A DNA stretch of 64,000 nt from Niallia sp. FSL W8-0635 (GCF_038007965.1 NZ_JBBOYD010000001.1:4504501-4568500); one strand, 5' to 3'. Shown: positions 53,915 through 63,672, counted from the first letter of the stretch. A program made the numbers and translations. The notes: generated from the letters alone by a model not told the origin.

Positions 53915-54886
53915 CTACTTTTTATTAGAGATAAAAGATTTTCCTTCTATAAAAGTTGTGATAATTGATTCATCCTCTACTTCTTCATTATTGATCAGCT
54001 GAACTACCTTTTCAGCTGCAACCATTCCCCAACGATGCTTAGAATAAGATATCGTTGCTAATGACGGATTTAAAAAGGAGCCGATTTCTATATTATCAAA
54101 TCCAATAAGGGAAATATCTGTACCTATTTCTCTATCTGTATTTCTAAAATATTTATAAATCCCCACAGCCATTTCATCATTAAATGAAAAAATAGTAACA
54201 GGTGGACCTGTCATCTTCGAATGAATAATTTCTGCCGCTGCATATCCTGATTCCTCTGTAAATGCAGATGGGATAACCTCATACTTTACTCCATAGCGAG
54301 CTAATTCACGTTCACTCGCTTCCAACCTTTGGCAGCTATCAAATGCTTCCTCAGGTCCAGTTACTAAATAAACCTTTTCAGGATTACTGGAAATGATCTT
54401 TTCCATCGCTAATGTCGCTCCGCCTTTGTTATCTAAGAGCACTTTTCTCACATTGGGGCAACTAATTTCCCGATCCAGCACGACTAGAGAATGACCTCTA
54501 TTAGCAAATTGAATAATTTCTTCCGTGCTAAAGGTCCAATCTAATATAATCCCACCATCTACCATTCTCTCAGGAAGAAAAAGATGAGACTTTTGCCCAC
54601 TACAAACAATCATGTCGTAATTGTAATGGGCAAGACCTTTTTTAATCCCTTCTAGTAACTCTCCATAAAAGCTTCCACCATAATCAGCCAGATAGACTGC
54701 TATAATTTTCGTTTCCTGCTTTTTCAATGTTCTCGCTGCCATATTAGGAATATAATTGAGTTCATTTGCAATAGCAGTTATTCTTGCACGAGTGGCTTCC
54801 GTTACCTTGGGACTGCCATTTAGTGCATAGGATACGGTAGAAATAGAAACTCCAGCTGCCTTAGCTATATCTTTAATCCCTACCAT
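53915..54886 (-). CDS. LacI family transcriptional repressor of the beta-glucan operon
   Basis: The 323 residues have an N-terminal HTH (VGIKDIAKAAGVSISTVSYA) with the hinge helix PNMAARTLK, then a periplasmic-binding-type sugar-sensing domain with SLIGFDNIEIGSFLNPSLAT. ATG at 54886 follows AAGGAG by eight bases; a GTG three codons upstream is also possible. Its likely operators are the two GAAACGTTTC dyads upstream of the sugar-binding protein gene (63568, 63652). It is cotranscribed with the operon it probably controls. Confidence 0.88.
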   Translation of the reverse strand: MVGIKDIAKAAGVSISTVSYALNGSPKVTEATRARITAIANELNYIPNMAARTLKKQETKIIAVYLADYGGSFYGELLEGIKKGLAHYNYDMIVCSGQKSHLFLPERMVDGGIILDWTFSTEEIIQFANRGHSLVVLDREISCPNVRKVLLDNKGGATLAMEKIISSNPEKVYLVTGPEEAFDSCQRLEASERELARYGVKYEVIPSAFTEESGYAAAEIIHSKMTGPPVTIFSFNDEMAVGIYKYFRNTDREIGTDISLIGFDNIEIGSFLNPSLATISYSKHRWGMVAAEKVVQLINNEEVEDESIITTFIEGKSFISNKK

Positions 54887-54904
54887 TGCCTTCACTCCTT
54901 CCTA

Positions 54905-57900
54905 CTAGCAGTATATTTCTAATATATTTTCTTCTTGTAAGTGCTGCTTGATTACTTCTTTATCTAAGCATATTCCACCGATTCGATAAAGATTAGCTTC
55001 AAACTTACTTTCTACTACATTTCCATTGAAAATTACCTGTTTCTCTTCCTGTCCTAAATGATACTTAATTTTCACAGGCTTATCTAATAATTTAAACTCT
55101 ACGATTAATCCATTTAATCTCTCAGGTAAAACCGGATCAATAATAAATGTATTCGCCGTTTGACGTATTCCTAATACATTGCTTATCAACTGATTTATAT
55201 AGATTCCTGGTCCGCTGGAGTAAATACGCCATCCCCCTTTTACAGGAACATCGCCATTTTTAAGTTTATCAAAATTAGCCTGTGCTTCATACCTTGTTTT
55301 GAAATCGCCATCAGAACTGCTGAAATACACATTACTCTGACGAATAGCAGCATTTCCCACGCGATTTTTGATGCCAATTGGATTAATTGTATTTAATCCT
55401 TTCCATGTTTCTTCGGCCTTTCCTAACTTCGCCATTGCCTCTGTAAAGCGGATATGAGCATGTACATACTGTAATCCGATTTCTCTTCCAAAATTAGCAG
55501 CCTGTTCTGCACGTTTAAAGTTTGTGCTTACCCCACCTTTATAGAATGCAGGACGATTCATTAAACGCACACCATCTGGAAAATATAAATTTTCTTTAAT
55601 AATTTGATAATGATGCTCCGCAATCTCAGGTGTGATTAGTTCTGCAATCATACTTCTCGTCATAGGCAGTAATCGGTATTGAATATTTGTTTTTTCATCT
55701 TCTGGATGTATCATTAATTCCACATTATTAGAGTCTTCCATATAGACAAATCCAGGAATCGTATCTGTGCTTAATATAAATCGATTAAAATCATCCTTGA
55801 TATTTTTCACTAAATCAAAAAGATATTCTGCATACTGCTCATCATATCCTTCTAACACATTTGCTAAATTACGTAATGTCTGGTAAGTAAGAGCAACAGT
55901 CCAGCTACTAGCCATGTTTTTTTTCAATCTGCTATCATACGGCTGCAATGTATCGTCCCAATCTCCATCCCCGTAGCATGATAAAAAAGTATTCGGCAGA
56001 AAATTCGTTTCAATATAATGAATTTGTTTCTTTATATGATCCAATAATGGGTATAAATCCTTTGTCTTCCCAAAAGTAGTTCGGTCCGTAAATGGAATAA
56101 GTTCCTCCAATATACTGGTATCCCCGGTGAATGATAAATAATCTCCTATAACCTTTAATGGCCATACAATTACATCACCATGACTTTCATCTGCCTTAAT
56201 CTTTTCAAAGCGATCAAACATAAACCACTGTGGCCAATTTCCATCATTTTCGAATTGGTTTGCATATACCTTTTTCAAAATTTCACGAACAATCTCCGGA
56301 CGATTAACAGCAAAGAAATATTCAACCGGCCCTTGGGATACATCTCTTGTTCCCCATGCCGCACCGCCATACTGTTCTAATCCGTGTGGAGATAAATAAT
56401 GAACTAGCATATTATGAGAATACCATCTACTAAGCAGGTTCATTCTTTCTATTTCTTCTTGGATCTGTGGATTTTCATGCTTCATTTGAAAACCATTTAT
56501 CAATTCATCCAGATAACGTTCATAGCTTTCCGTCTCTTGAACCTCGCTCTTTAGATGATGTTGATAGTTTTCTTTATTCAAATTCCCTTGAATAGTAAGG
56601 TTTACTGTATGCTCTTGATTTACTTCTAACATGACTAGCGGAAAGTTAGATGACTCCTTAGAAGAAACAAAGACCCTTTCATCTTTTAACGTAAAAGGTT
56701 GTTCTACATGTACATGATACGTTAATTCTGGATATCCTTGACCAACAGTAGAATTAGATGTGCCATTAAACGTGATGACTTGATTTAATTCACTCCATTT
56801 AAATGGAACTGAATCTTCCCCATCATTCATTAAAATATGATTGCTAATGATAAAATCATATTTTTTTCCTCTTTTACTCTCAACGATGAGTTTAATCTCG
56901 TGGTCTTCCACGGAAGTATAGTTTGTCACGACAATTAAGTCATCTGCAAGCTTGTAATACCATTTAGCAACATTAAAGCCCATTTCAAAAGCAGATGGCA
57001 TCGCCAATAACTGCCATTGATCCTTTACTTTCATATAAATACGCTGACCAGATTTCTTCATTATATTAAGGGAATTTCTATTATTACTCATCATTTTGTT
57101 CATCGATGTGTTCCCAAGAACAATTTGCGAGTTAAAAATACCGTACATATAGACAGTTGTTGCCATTATCGGTTTTTCTACTACCAAATCAGTCCCACTT
57201 AATAGAATATGTCCGTGTGGTCTTTCCATTTGAAGTTCCTTTTCCTTCAACACAACATGATGCTTTTTATTCGTGAAAAAGGACAAAAGCTTTTGATCTA
57301 CTATCTCTTCTTCTACTTTATCACCAAATAAATCTTCTACTTCTTCAGCTGTCAATACTTCTGTTTGTACAACTTGATTAGCAACATTAACGATTTTATC
57401 CACTGAATTTGCAACCGGTTCTGATTTGTCTACTTCTGCCCAAATAGCTTCTATTTGTTGATTAGTGAAATATGGTTTTTCTATAGCTGTTGGATGATCA
57501 TCTAAGACAGAACCATAAAAAATGATTGATTGTTTTTCTTGTACTTTTAGTTTCTCTGTTTGTAAGGAAACATACGCCATTTCATATTGATATACCTCCG
57601 TTGGTAAGGTTTCCTTTTGTAACGCCTCTGGAATATTAGTTTCTTTGTAAGACTTGCCAAAAAATTGATACCCATCTGTACTAAATCCGATTGTTTTTTG
57701 TAAACAACCTTGCTGAAGATAAGGAAACTTCTTCCCTTGTGGCTGATTTTGTCTTGAAGAGATTGTATATCCGTTCTGTGTATCGATTTGATGATCAATA
57801 TATTGAGACACATAGGCCTCATTTGATTGAACTGCTCCTTTTCCAGCAATTCCAACATCTTGCCCATATAATAAATCAACTGTTTGATTCCCTTGTAAAG

Positions 57901-58219
57901 TAACTTCCCAAAACCATACATCATGTGAAGTTAACAAAAACTTAACTTCATAGGATACTCCTTCAAAACTGCCGGTCCAAATTAATCCATGTTCCCCTAC
58001 TGATAGTTGGCTATCTGATTGGACACCAAGTAATGGAGTAGACAGAATTTCCCCTTCTTTAAACACACGTAAATAAATTTGATTGGCGCTACCATCTAAT
58101 AGATTTCCGATAAGTTGGTTAACCATTATGTCCTTATGACGGATTTCATATATATCTCCACTTGGAAGAAAAGTAAAAGTTGTATCATTCCTATTCAAAG
58201 TCATTGTTTGAGTATTCAT
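54905..58219 (-). CDS. GH94-type phosphorylase, probable 1,2-beta-oligoglucan phosphorylase
   Basis: The 1104-residue cytoplasmic protein belongs to the GH94/GH36-like phosphorylases. The catalytic (alpha/alpha)6 barrel includes GAAWGTRDVSQGPVEYFFAV, the general-acid segment CYGDGDWDDTLQP and RIYSSGPGIYINQLISNVLG; the N-terminal half is a large beta-sandwich region. The length fits the 1,2-beta-oligoglucan phosphorylases (about 1,090 residues) rather than the roughly 800-residue cellobiose phosphorylases. The neighbouring GH3 enzyme, binding protein and LacI match the Listeria innocua sophoro-oligosaccharide locus. It would release glucose 1-phosphate. Specificity is inferred. Confidence 0.8.
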   Translation of the reverse strand: MNTQTMTLNRNDTTFTFLPSGDIYEIRHKDIMVNQLIGNLLDGSANQIYLRVFKEGEILSTPLLGVQSDSQLSVGEHGLIWTGSFEGVSYEVKFLLTSHDVWFWEVTLQGNQTVDLLYGQDVGIAGKGAVQSNEAYVSQYIDHQIDTQNGYTISSRQNQPQGKKFPYLQQGCLQKTIGFSTDGYQFFGKSYKETNIPEALQKETLPTEVYQYEMAYVSLQTEKLKVQEKQSIIFYGSVLDDHPTAIEKPYFTNQQIEAIWAEVDKSEPVANSVDKIVNVANQVVQTEVLTAEEVEDLFGDKVEEEIVDQKLLSFFTNKKHHVVLKEKELQMERPHGHILLSGTDLVVEKPIMATTVYMYGIFNSQIVLGNTSMNKMMSNNRNSLNIMKKSGQRIYMKVKDQWQLLAMPSAFEMGFNVAKWYYKLADDLIVVTNYTSVEDHEIKLIVESKRGKKYDFIISNHILMNDGEDSVPFKWSELNQVITFNGTSNSTVGQGYPELTYHVHVEQPFTLKDERVFVSSKESSNFPLVMLEVNQEHTVNLTIQGNLNKENYQHHLKSEVQETESYERYLDELINGFQMKHENPQIQEEIERMNLLSRWYSHNMLVHYLSPHGLEQYGGAAWGTRDVSQGPVEYFFAVNRPEIVREILKKVYANQFENDGNWPQWFMFDRFEKIKADESHGDVIVWPLKVIGDYLSFTGDTSILEELIPFTDRTTFGKTKDLYPLLDHIKKQIHYIETNFLPNTFLSCYGDGDWDDTLQPYDSRLKKNMASSWTVALTYQTLRNLANVLEGYDEQYAEYLFDLVKNIKDDFNRFILSTDTIPGFVYMEDSNNVELMIHPEDEKTNIQYRLLPMTRSMIAELITPEIAEHHYQIIKENLYFPDGVRLMNRPAFYKGGVSTNFKRAEQAANFGREIGLQYVHAHIRFTEAMAKLGKAEETWKGLNTINPIGIKNRVGNAAIRQSNVYFSSSDGDFKTRYEAQANFDKLKNGDVPVKGGWRIYSSGPGIYINQLISNVLGIRQTANTFIIDPVLPERLNGLIVEFKLLDKPVKIKYHLGQEEKQVIFNGNVVESKFEANLYRIGGICLDKEVIKQHLQEENILEIYC

Positions 58220-58229
58220 GTCTTCATTC

Positions 58230-60389
58230 CTATCCTCTTATCTTTTTTAATTCAAAACTTTTCGATTGAAGTTCTATGCTGTTTGGTCCGACCATCACTT
58301 CAAAATCGCCAGCATCAGTAGAGAATGTCATATTTCTATGTGTATACCGAAGCTGTTCCTCAGAAATAGTAAATGTTACTACTTGCTTTTCTCCACTTGC
58401 TAATTGAACTTGCTTGAAGTCTTTTAATTCCTTAACCGGACGAACCACTTCACCGACTAGATCTCGAATATAAAGCTGGACTGTTTCTGTGACAGGATAT
58501 TCTCCTCTATTCTCCACTTCCACTGTAACAGTTATGGTTTCTTCTTCTGATATAGTCTCTTTATCCAACTGTAAATTATGATAAAAAACCTCACTATAAC
58601 TTAATCCGTAACCAAATGGATAACGTGCATAATTAGAGACATCTAAGTACTTGGAAACGTATTTTTCCTCTGGACTTTCTTCATATGGACGACCCGTATT
58701 ATCTACATTGTAGTAAATCGGTACTTGCCCAACATTTTCCGGAAAACTCATGCTCAAACGCCCACTTGGATTTACATCTCCATATAAAATGTCACTTAGT
58801 GCATTTCCACCTTCTGTGCCAGGAAACCATGCTTCTACAATGGCAGCTGCTCCATCTAATTCACTAATATCTAATGGACGGCCATTGTACAATGTAACGA
58901 TAATTGGTTTTCCAGTATCCTTTAATAGTTGGAATAAGCGTATCTGCTCTTTTGGCAAACGAATATCACTTCGACTAGCAGCTTCTCCACTCATCCATTC
59001 TTGTTCACCTAAAGCTAGCACTACAACTTCTGCATGTTCTGCAGCCTTTAATGTACTAGAAATCATATCTTCTGATAATTCAAAGTAGTCACATGGCACT
59101 TCAGCAGGAATAATATGAGCAGATTTCTCTTGCATGCCCTCTAATAAGGAAATAGCTTCATCCATTTTTCCTTGCCATGACCATGCCCCCAAAATATCCT
59201 GTGAGTCTGATCCTGGTCCCACAACTGCCACTTTTTGATTCGTCGATAATGGTAAAACACCATTGTTTTCTAGTAATACAATCGATTTTGCAGCAATTTC
59301 TCTTGCAGCTTTTCTATGCGCTTCTGATAGAATTACTTCTTTCTCGCGCTCTATATCCGCTCCACGATGGGGATTTTCAAATAAGCCTAAATCATTTTTC
59401 AATTCTAAAATTCTTAGAACAGCTTCATTTAACAGTTTTTCTTCTACTGTTCCCTCAACTATTAACTCTTTTAAATAATGAGCGTAACAAGTGGTCATCA
59501 TTTCGATATCGACCCCTGCCTTTATAGCAAGCTCTGCAGCCTTTTTTTCATCTCCAGCTACACCATGAGCAATTAGTTCTTTTACCGCTCCCCAATCAGA
59601 AATAACTACTCCATCAAAGCCAAACTGTTCTCTTAGCACCTTTCTAAAAAGCCATTCGTTGCCCGTTGCTGGAATTCCATCTACTGTATTAAAGGAGGTC
59701 ATTACTAATTTCGCTCCCGCTTCAAGCGCCGCTTTATAGCCCGGTAAATAATTCTCCCTTAATTGCCGCTCAGACATATCTACCGTATTGTAATCTCTCC
59801 CACCCGCAGGAGCACCATATGCTGCAAAGTGTTTAACACAAGCTGCTAGTCGATCTGTATCCTGTTTCAAATCTTCACCTTGGTAGCCACGTACAAGTGC
59901 TTTAGCAAATTCAGCATTTAAATGAGCATCTTCTCCCGTTGATTCCATTACTCTTCCCCATCTTGGGTCACGTACTAAATCAACCATTGGCGAAAAAGTA
60001 ACATGCAAACCTGATACACTTGCTTCTAATCCAGAAATTTGCGCCATTTTTTCTGCAGCTTCCACATTCCATGAGCTACCTAATCCTAAAGGAATAGGGA
60101 AAATCGTTCGGAAGCCATGAATAATATCCGCCATCATTAACGTTGGAATACCTAAACGGTGATTATTCATGTATTCTTTTTGGACACGAATCGCTTCCTC
60201 GGCCCCTGATAATCCTAATGTAGATCCAGCCTGTTTAATGTTTTCTTCTGTTAACCCTAAATCTGTTAATGGCCCAGTCATTTCTTCACTATTTTTTGTG
60301 TAAAAATCGGCTGAAAGTTGTAGTAGCTGATCTATTTTTTCTTCCACTGTCATTTCGTCCACTAATGTAACTAACTCTTCTTTTCTCAT
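58230..60389 (-). CDS. GH3 beta-glucosidase
   Basis: The 719-residue protein has the GH3 (alpha/beta)8 domain with the nucleophile Asp in FDGVVISDWGAVKEL and the binding segment DPRWGRVMESTGED, CVKHFAAYGAPAGG. An (alpha/beta)6 sandwich (about 370-560) and a fibronectin-III-like C-terminal domain (about 600-719) follow. There is no signal peptide, so it acts in the cytoplasm on imported oligosaccharides. Cluster context and a close fit to Listeria Lin1840 suggest action on sophorose-type beta-1,2 glucosides. AAGGAGCATGTAA precedes the ATG. Confidence 0.9.
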   Translation of the reverse strand: MRKEELVTLVDEMTVEEKIDQLLQLSADFYTKNSEEMTGPLTDLGLTEENIKQAGSTLGLSGAEEAIRVQKEYMNNHRLGIPTLMMADIIHGFRTIFPIPLGLGSSWNVEAAEKMAQISGLEASVSGLHVTFSPMVDLVRDPRWGRVMESTGEDAHLNAEFAKALVRGYQGEDLKQDTDRLAACVKHFAAYGAPAGGRDYNTVDMSERQLRENYLPGYKAALEAGAKLVMTSFNTVDGIPATGNEWLFRKVLREQFGFDGVVISDWGAVKELIAHGVAGDEKKAAELAIKAGVDIEMMTTCYAHYLKELIVEGTVEEKLLNEAVLRILELKNDLGLFENPHRGADIEREKEVILSEAHRKAAREIAAKSIVLLENNGVLPLSTNQKVAVVGPGSDSQDILGAWSWQGKMDEAISLLEGMQEKSAHIIPAEVPCDYFELSEDMISSTLKAAEHAEVVVLALGEQEWMSGEAASRSDIRLPKEQIRLFQLLKDTGKPIIVTLYNGRPLDISELDGAAAIVEAWFPGTEGGNALSDILYGDVNPSGRLSMSFPENVGQVPIYYNVDNTGRPYEESPEEKYVSKYLDVSNYARYPFGYGLSYSEVFYHNLQLDKETISEEETITVTVEVENRGEYPVTETVQLYIRDLVGEVVRPVKELKDFKQVQLASGEKQVVTFTISEEQLRYTHRNMTFSTDAGDFEVMVGPNSIELQSKSFELKKIRG

Positions 60390-60400
60390 TTACATGCTCC

Positions 60401-61231
60401 TTACTTTAATCCTGATACATTAAATCCTTGCAGGATGTATTTTTGGAAAATCATGAATACAATAATGATTGGAATAATCATAAAAGTTGAACCTGCCATT
60501 TGTAAGGCATAGTTACTTGCGTATTGTCCTTTTAAAAGTTGTAAACCAACGGATAAAGTGTAATATTTCTCATCGTTCGCCATAATTAACGGCCATAAGA
60601 AGGAGTTCCATGCACCAATAAAAGTCAATATTCCTTGCACTGCAATAACCGGACGTGAAACGGGCATTATTATCTTCCAAAATATTTTCCATTCACTAGC
60701 ACCATCTAACCGAGCTGCTTCTAATAATTCATTCGATATAGTTGACATAAATTGACGGAATAAGAAGATTGCAAAGGCTCCAACTAATCCTGGAAGAACA
60801 ATTCCTGCCATCGTATTCGTTAAGCCCATTGCATTTAAGATCAAATAAACTGGTATCATCGTAACTTGTCCAGGTATCATCATCGTTGCAAGCACTAAAT
60901 AAAAGAGAATATTCTTTCCTTTGAAGTTATATTTTGCAAAGCCATATCCTGCCATGGCGTTTAAAATTAATCCACCAAATGAGCATAGAACGATAATTAA
61001 CGTGTTTTTTAAATACACTGCAAAGTTAAACGCCAAAAACAGTTCTTTAAAATTATCTAATGTAAACTCCTGTGGCCAAATTGTTGGAGGAAACTGCATG
61101 ATTTCCGCATCTGTTTTTAACGAAGATAGGATCATCCATAAAAATGGAAGGACCATAAAAAATCCGCCAACAGTAAGAATAATTCCAACAATCCACTTTG
61201 AAGTTCTCGTTTGTTTTTGAGATGTATTCAT
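60401..61231 (-). CDS. sugar ABC transporter permease (MalG type)
   Basis: The 276-residue permease has six helices and the coupling loop EAARLDGASEWKIFWKIIMP. TLDNFKELFLAFNFAVYLKN sits in the first extracytoplasmic region, as usual for MalG-type CUT1 permeases. AGGAGGAAAAAGC precedes the ATG. No ATPase is encoded nearby, so a shared MsmX-type ATPase must energise the transporter. Confidence 0.92.
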   Translation of the reverse strand: MNTSQKQTRTSKWIVGIILTVGGFFMVLPFLWMILSSLKTDAEIMQFPPTIWPQEFTLDNFKELFLAFNFAVYLKNTLIIVLCSFGGLILNAMAGYGFAKYNFKGKNILFYLVLATMMIPGQVTMIPVYLILNAMGLTNTMAGIVLPGLVGAFAIFLFRQFMSTISNELLEAARLDGASEWKIFWKIIMPVSRPVIAVQGILTFIGAWNSFLWPLIMANDEKYYTLSVGLQLLKGQYASNYALQMAGSTFMIIPIIIVFMIFQKYILQGFNVSGLK

Positions 61232-61243
61232 AGCTTTTTCCTC

Positions 61244-62137
61244 CTATATTGATTCTTCGTCACTCTTACGCTGAATCCGGAATTGAATCAATGTAACAAT
61301 AATAATGGCAATAAATAAAATAAATGATCCTGCTGCGGCATAACCAAACTTACTAAATTGGAACCCGTTCCGATAAATAAATAGAGCAACAGAAGTAGTA
61401 CTATCTAGAGGTCCACCATTAGTCATGATAAATGGTTCTTCGAAGAACTGTAGCCAGCCAATCATCGTAGTAATGGTTACAAAGAAAGTCGCAAACTTAA
61501 GCATCGGTATGGTAATTTGAAATAATTGTTGGCGTCGGTTAGCCCCATCTAAGGAAGCAGCCTCATAATATTCCTTTGGAATACCTTGAAGAGCTGCTAA
61601 AAAGATAATCATATTCGTACCAATCGCTCTCCATAGTGCAAGAATAATTAATGAAATTTTTGCCACAGTCGGATCTTGCAGCCATGGAACTGGTGAAACA
61701 TTGATAAGAGACAGTAAATAGTTTAAAAAACCAAAGCTAGGGTTATAAAGATAACTCCAAACCACAGCCACAGCTACCACATTTGTGATAGATGGCGTAT
61801 AAAAAATTAAGCGGAAAAATTGAAATATCTTATTTTCACCAAAGTTAATCATGACAGCAATCCCTAAAGAACAAGCGATAACTAAAGGTACACCAATAAT
61901 TACATAAAATAGGGTATTTCCAATTGATTTAAGAAAAACTGGATCTGTTAAAATTTCCTTATAATTACTTAGTCCGACAAAATTTATCTGTGACCAATCC
62001 GCTAATCCAACTAGACTAATATCTGTAAAGCTAATAAAAAAGGCTACTACAATTGGAATTAAGGAAAACAACATTAGCAAGAGCAATGCAGGAGTTATAA
62101 ATAAGTACGGGGCTCTTTTACTAGTAAAGTTTCTCAA
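61244..62137 (-). CDS. sugar ABC transporter permease (MalF type)
   Basis: The 297-residue, six-helix permease begins KRAPYLFITPALLLLMLFSL and carries the EAA loop YEAASLDGANRRQQLFQITIP and EPFIMTNGGPLDSTTSVALF, typical of MalF-type CUT1 subunits. It lies 12 bases upstream of the MalG-type gene and is separated from the binding-protein gene by a structured 147-base spacer. Confidence 0.92.
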   Translation of the reverse strand: MRNFTSKRAPYLFITPALLLLMLFSLIPIVVAFFISFTDISLVGLADWSQINFVGLSNYKEILTDPVFLKSIGNTLFYVIIGVPLVIACSLGIAVMINFGENKIFQFFRLIFYTPSITNVVAVAVVWSYLYNPSFGFLNYLLSLINVSPVPWLQDPTVAKISLIILALWRAIGTNMIIFLAALQGIPKEYYEAASLDGANRRQQLFQITIPMLKFATFFVTITTMIGWLQFFEEPFIMTNGGPLDSTTSVALFIYRNGFQFSKFGYAAAGSFILFIAIIIVTLIQFRIQRKSDEESI

Positions 62138-62170
62138 TTTTAAAGCACTTCCTTTACTTTAAATAGAAAG

Positions 62171-62273
62171 GGAGTATCTCCTAGAAGGAAGATTCTATTT
62201 TTCTACCGATTCGATCAGGGTTCTGACCGAATCGGTAGTATTCAGATAGCCTCTTCGATGTTTGAGATACTCC
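62171..62273 (-). ncRNA. structured intercistronic element (multi-stem) between binding-protein and permease genes
   Basis: An outer stem pairs GGAGTATCTC (62171-62180) with GAGATACTCC (62264-62273), both perfect. Inside are a perfect 11-base hairpin CTACCGATTCG/CGAATCGGTAG (62203-62238) and a small TAGAA/TTCTA hairpin (62182-62197). The result would be a three-way junction in the mRNA. It probably protects the 3' end of the binding-protein message or lowers downstream read-through, as in other CUT1 operons. Confidence 0.7.
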
Positions 62274-62284
62274 TCTCTGCTCGT

Positions 62285-63532
62285 TTATTTGCTTAAAACT
62301 TTTTCTGTTTCCGTGTTAAACGCATCTAGTTCTGATTGCACGTCTTCTCCACCGAGATAAATTTTCTCAAAATGCTTCAGATAGTTTTGCGCAATTTCTT
62401 CAAATTCAGGAATTAACGGCATTGGACGAGAATTTTCCATTTGCTGTCCAAATACTTCATATAATGGATCTCCAGCTAGCTTTTCATCATTCCATGCTTC
62501 TTTTACTGTTGGCATTGCATTCGTTAATTCTAACCATTTTAATTGATTTTCCTTCTTCACCATAAAATCAATAAACTGTGCCGCTTGATCTTTTTTCTTT
62601 GAATGTTCAAAGATTGTTAAGTTAGAACCACCAAGACTTGAAAAATTATTATCTTTACCAGAAGGAAGAACCGCAGTTGCCCATTTACCTTCTATATCTG
62701 GCACTGTTTCATTAACCGCTTTCACCATCCACGGACCACTAATAAACATTGGCACAATAGCATCCCCTGAGAACGTTTGCGAAACATCCATACCTAAATC
62801 CTGTTTAGGTGCATAGCCTTTTTGAATCATATCATTTAAATACGTAACCGCTTCAACAAATGGTGCCTCGTTAAATAGTGGTTTTCCGTCATTAGTCAAT
62901 ACCTGAGAGCCGTTTTGACGCGCAAACATAAAGCCTAGCGTCTGTTCCTTCGAGTCAACATTTAGTCCATACATGTTGTCTCCTCGTTCGGATAATTTTT
63001 TTGCTGCATCTTCAAGTTCTTCCCATGTTTTAGGTGCCTCTTTATATCCAACAGATTCTAAGATATCTGTACGATAGAATAAAACTCTCGTTTCTGCTGC
63101 CCATGGAATTGCATAATATTTATCATCAAACTTTGTTGTTTCTACTGAACCTTCAAAGAAGTTATCCGGGTTTAAATTATCGTATTTCTCGATATATTCA
63201 CCCATATCTGCCAATGCTCCAGCAGCTTGAAATTCTGGCATCCAAGTAGTACCCATTTGAAGTACATCCGGGCCTTGTTTTGAAGCAACCGCCGTTAGTA
63301 ATTTATCATGAGCACTAGCCCAAGGAATCGCTTGAATTTTAACTTCAATGCCAGTTTCTTTTGTAAATTCCTCTGCCATTTTTGGAAGTTGTTTTACTTC
63401 ATCTCCCATTCCCCAAACTGTCAGTACTTCTGAGTTACTAGCATCATTTTTACTATCAGAACATCCCGCCATTAATCCAACTGCAAGTAATGCTGTGGTT
63501 CCTAGCAATGCAAATTTCTTTTTGAAATTCAT
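62285..63532 (-). CDS. sugar ABC transporter solute-binding lipoprotein
   Basis: The 415-residue CUT1 binding protein has a lipoprotein signal peptide (ALLGTTALLAVGLMAGCSD) and family features VLTVWGMGDEVKQLPKMAEEF, KQGPDVLQMGTTWMPEFQ and KFDDKYYAIPWAAETRVLFY. ATG at 63532 follows GGAGG by eight bases; an in-frame ATG 15 bases earlier overlaps that site. It is the first gene of the operon. In the Listeria counterpart the binding protein takes up sophoro-oligosaccharides. Specificity here is inferred from context. Confidence 0.92.
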   Translation of the reverse strand: MNFKKKFALLGTTALLAVGLMAGCSDSKNDASNSEVLTVWGMGDEVKQLPKMAEEFTKETGIEVKIQAIPWASAHDKLLTAVASKQGPDVLQMGTTWMPEFQAAGALADMGEYIEKYDNLNPDNFFEGSVETTKFDDKYYAIPWAAETRVLFYRTDILESVGYKEAPKTWEELEDAAKKLSERGDNMYGLNVDSKEQTLGFMFARQNGSQVLTNDGKPLFNEAPFVEAVTYLNDMIQKGYAPKQDLGMDVSQTFSGDAIVPMFISGPWMVKAVNETVPDIEGKWATAVLPSGKDNNFSSLGGSNLTIFEHSKKKDQAAQFIDFMVKKENQLKWLELTNAMPTVKEAWNDEKLAGDPLYEVFGQQMENSRPMPLIPEFEEIAQNYLKHFEKIYLGGEDVQSELDAFNTETEKVLSK

Positions 63533-63567
63533 ATTTGTTTCCTCCATTTTTTGATGAAAATTTTATA

Positions 63568-63577
63568 GAAACGTTTC
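63568..63577. promoter_or_regulatory. LacI-type operator 1 of the beta-glucan operon
   Basis: GAAACGTTTC is a perfect palindrome 36 bases before the binding-protein start. An identical copy lies at 63652, exactly 84 bases away. Confidence 0.78.
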
Positions 63578-63611
63578 GATATAAGTAAGTATATATCACC
63601 GATTTATATCT

Positions 63612-63625
63612 TGCAAGCGTTTTCT
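63612..63625 (-). promoter_or_regulatory. cre-like site in the beta-glucan operon control region
   Basis: TGCAAGCGTTTTCT matches the cre consensus TGNAANCGNTNNCA except for the last base. It sits between the two GAAACGTTTC operators, consistent with CcpA catabolite repression. Confidence 0.65.
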
Positions 63626-63651
63626 ACCCTATTTTTTTATATAAAATTGTA

Positions 63652-63661
63652 GAAACGTTTC
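63652..63661. promoter_or_regulatory. LacI-type operator 2 of the beta-glucan operon
   Basis: GAAACGTTTC within GTAGAAACGTTTCAC has the same core as operator 1, 84 bases upstream in the transcription direction of the operon. Confidence 0.75.
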
Positions 63662-63672
63662 ACAAATAAAAA

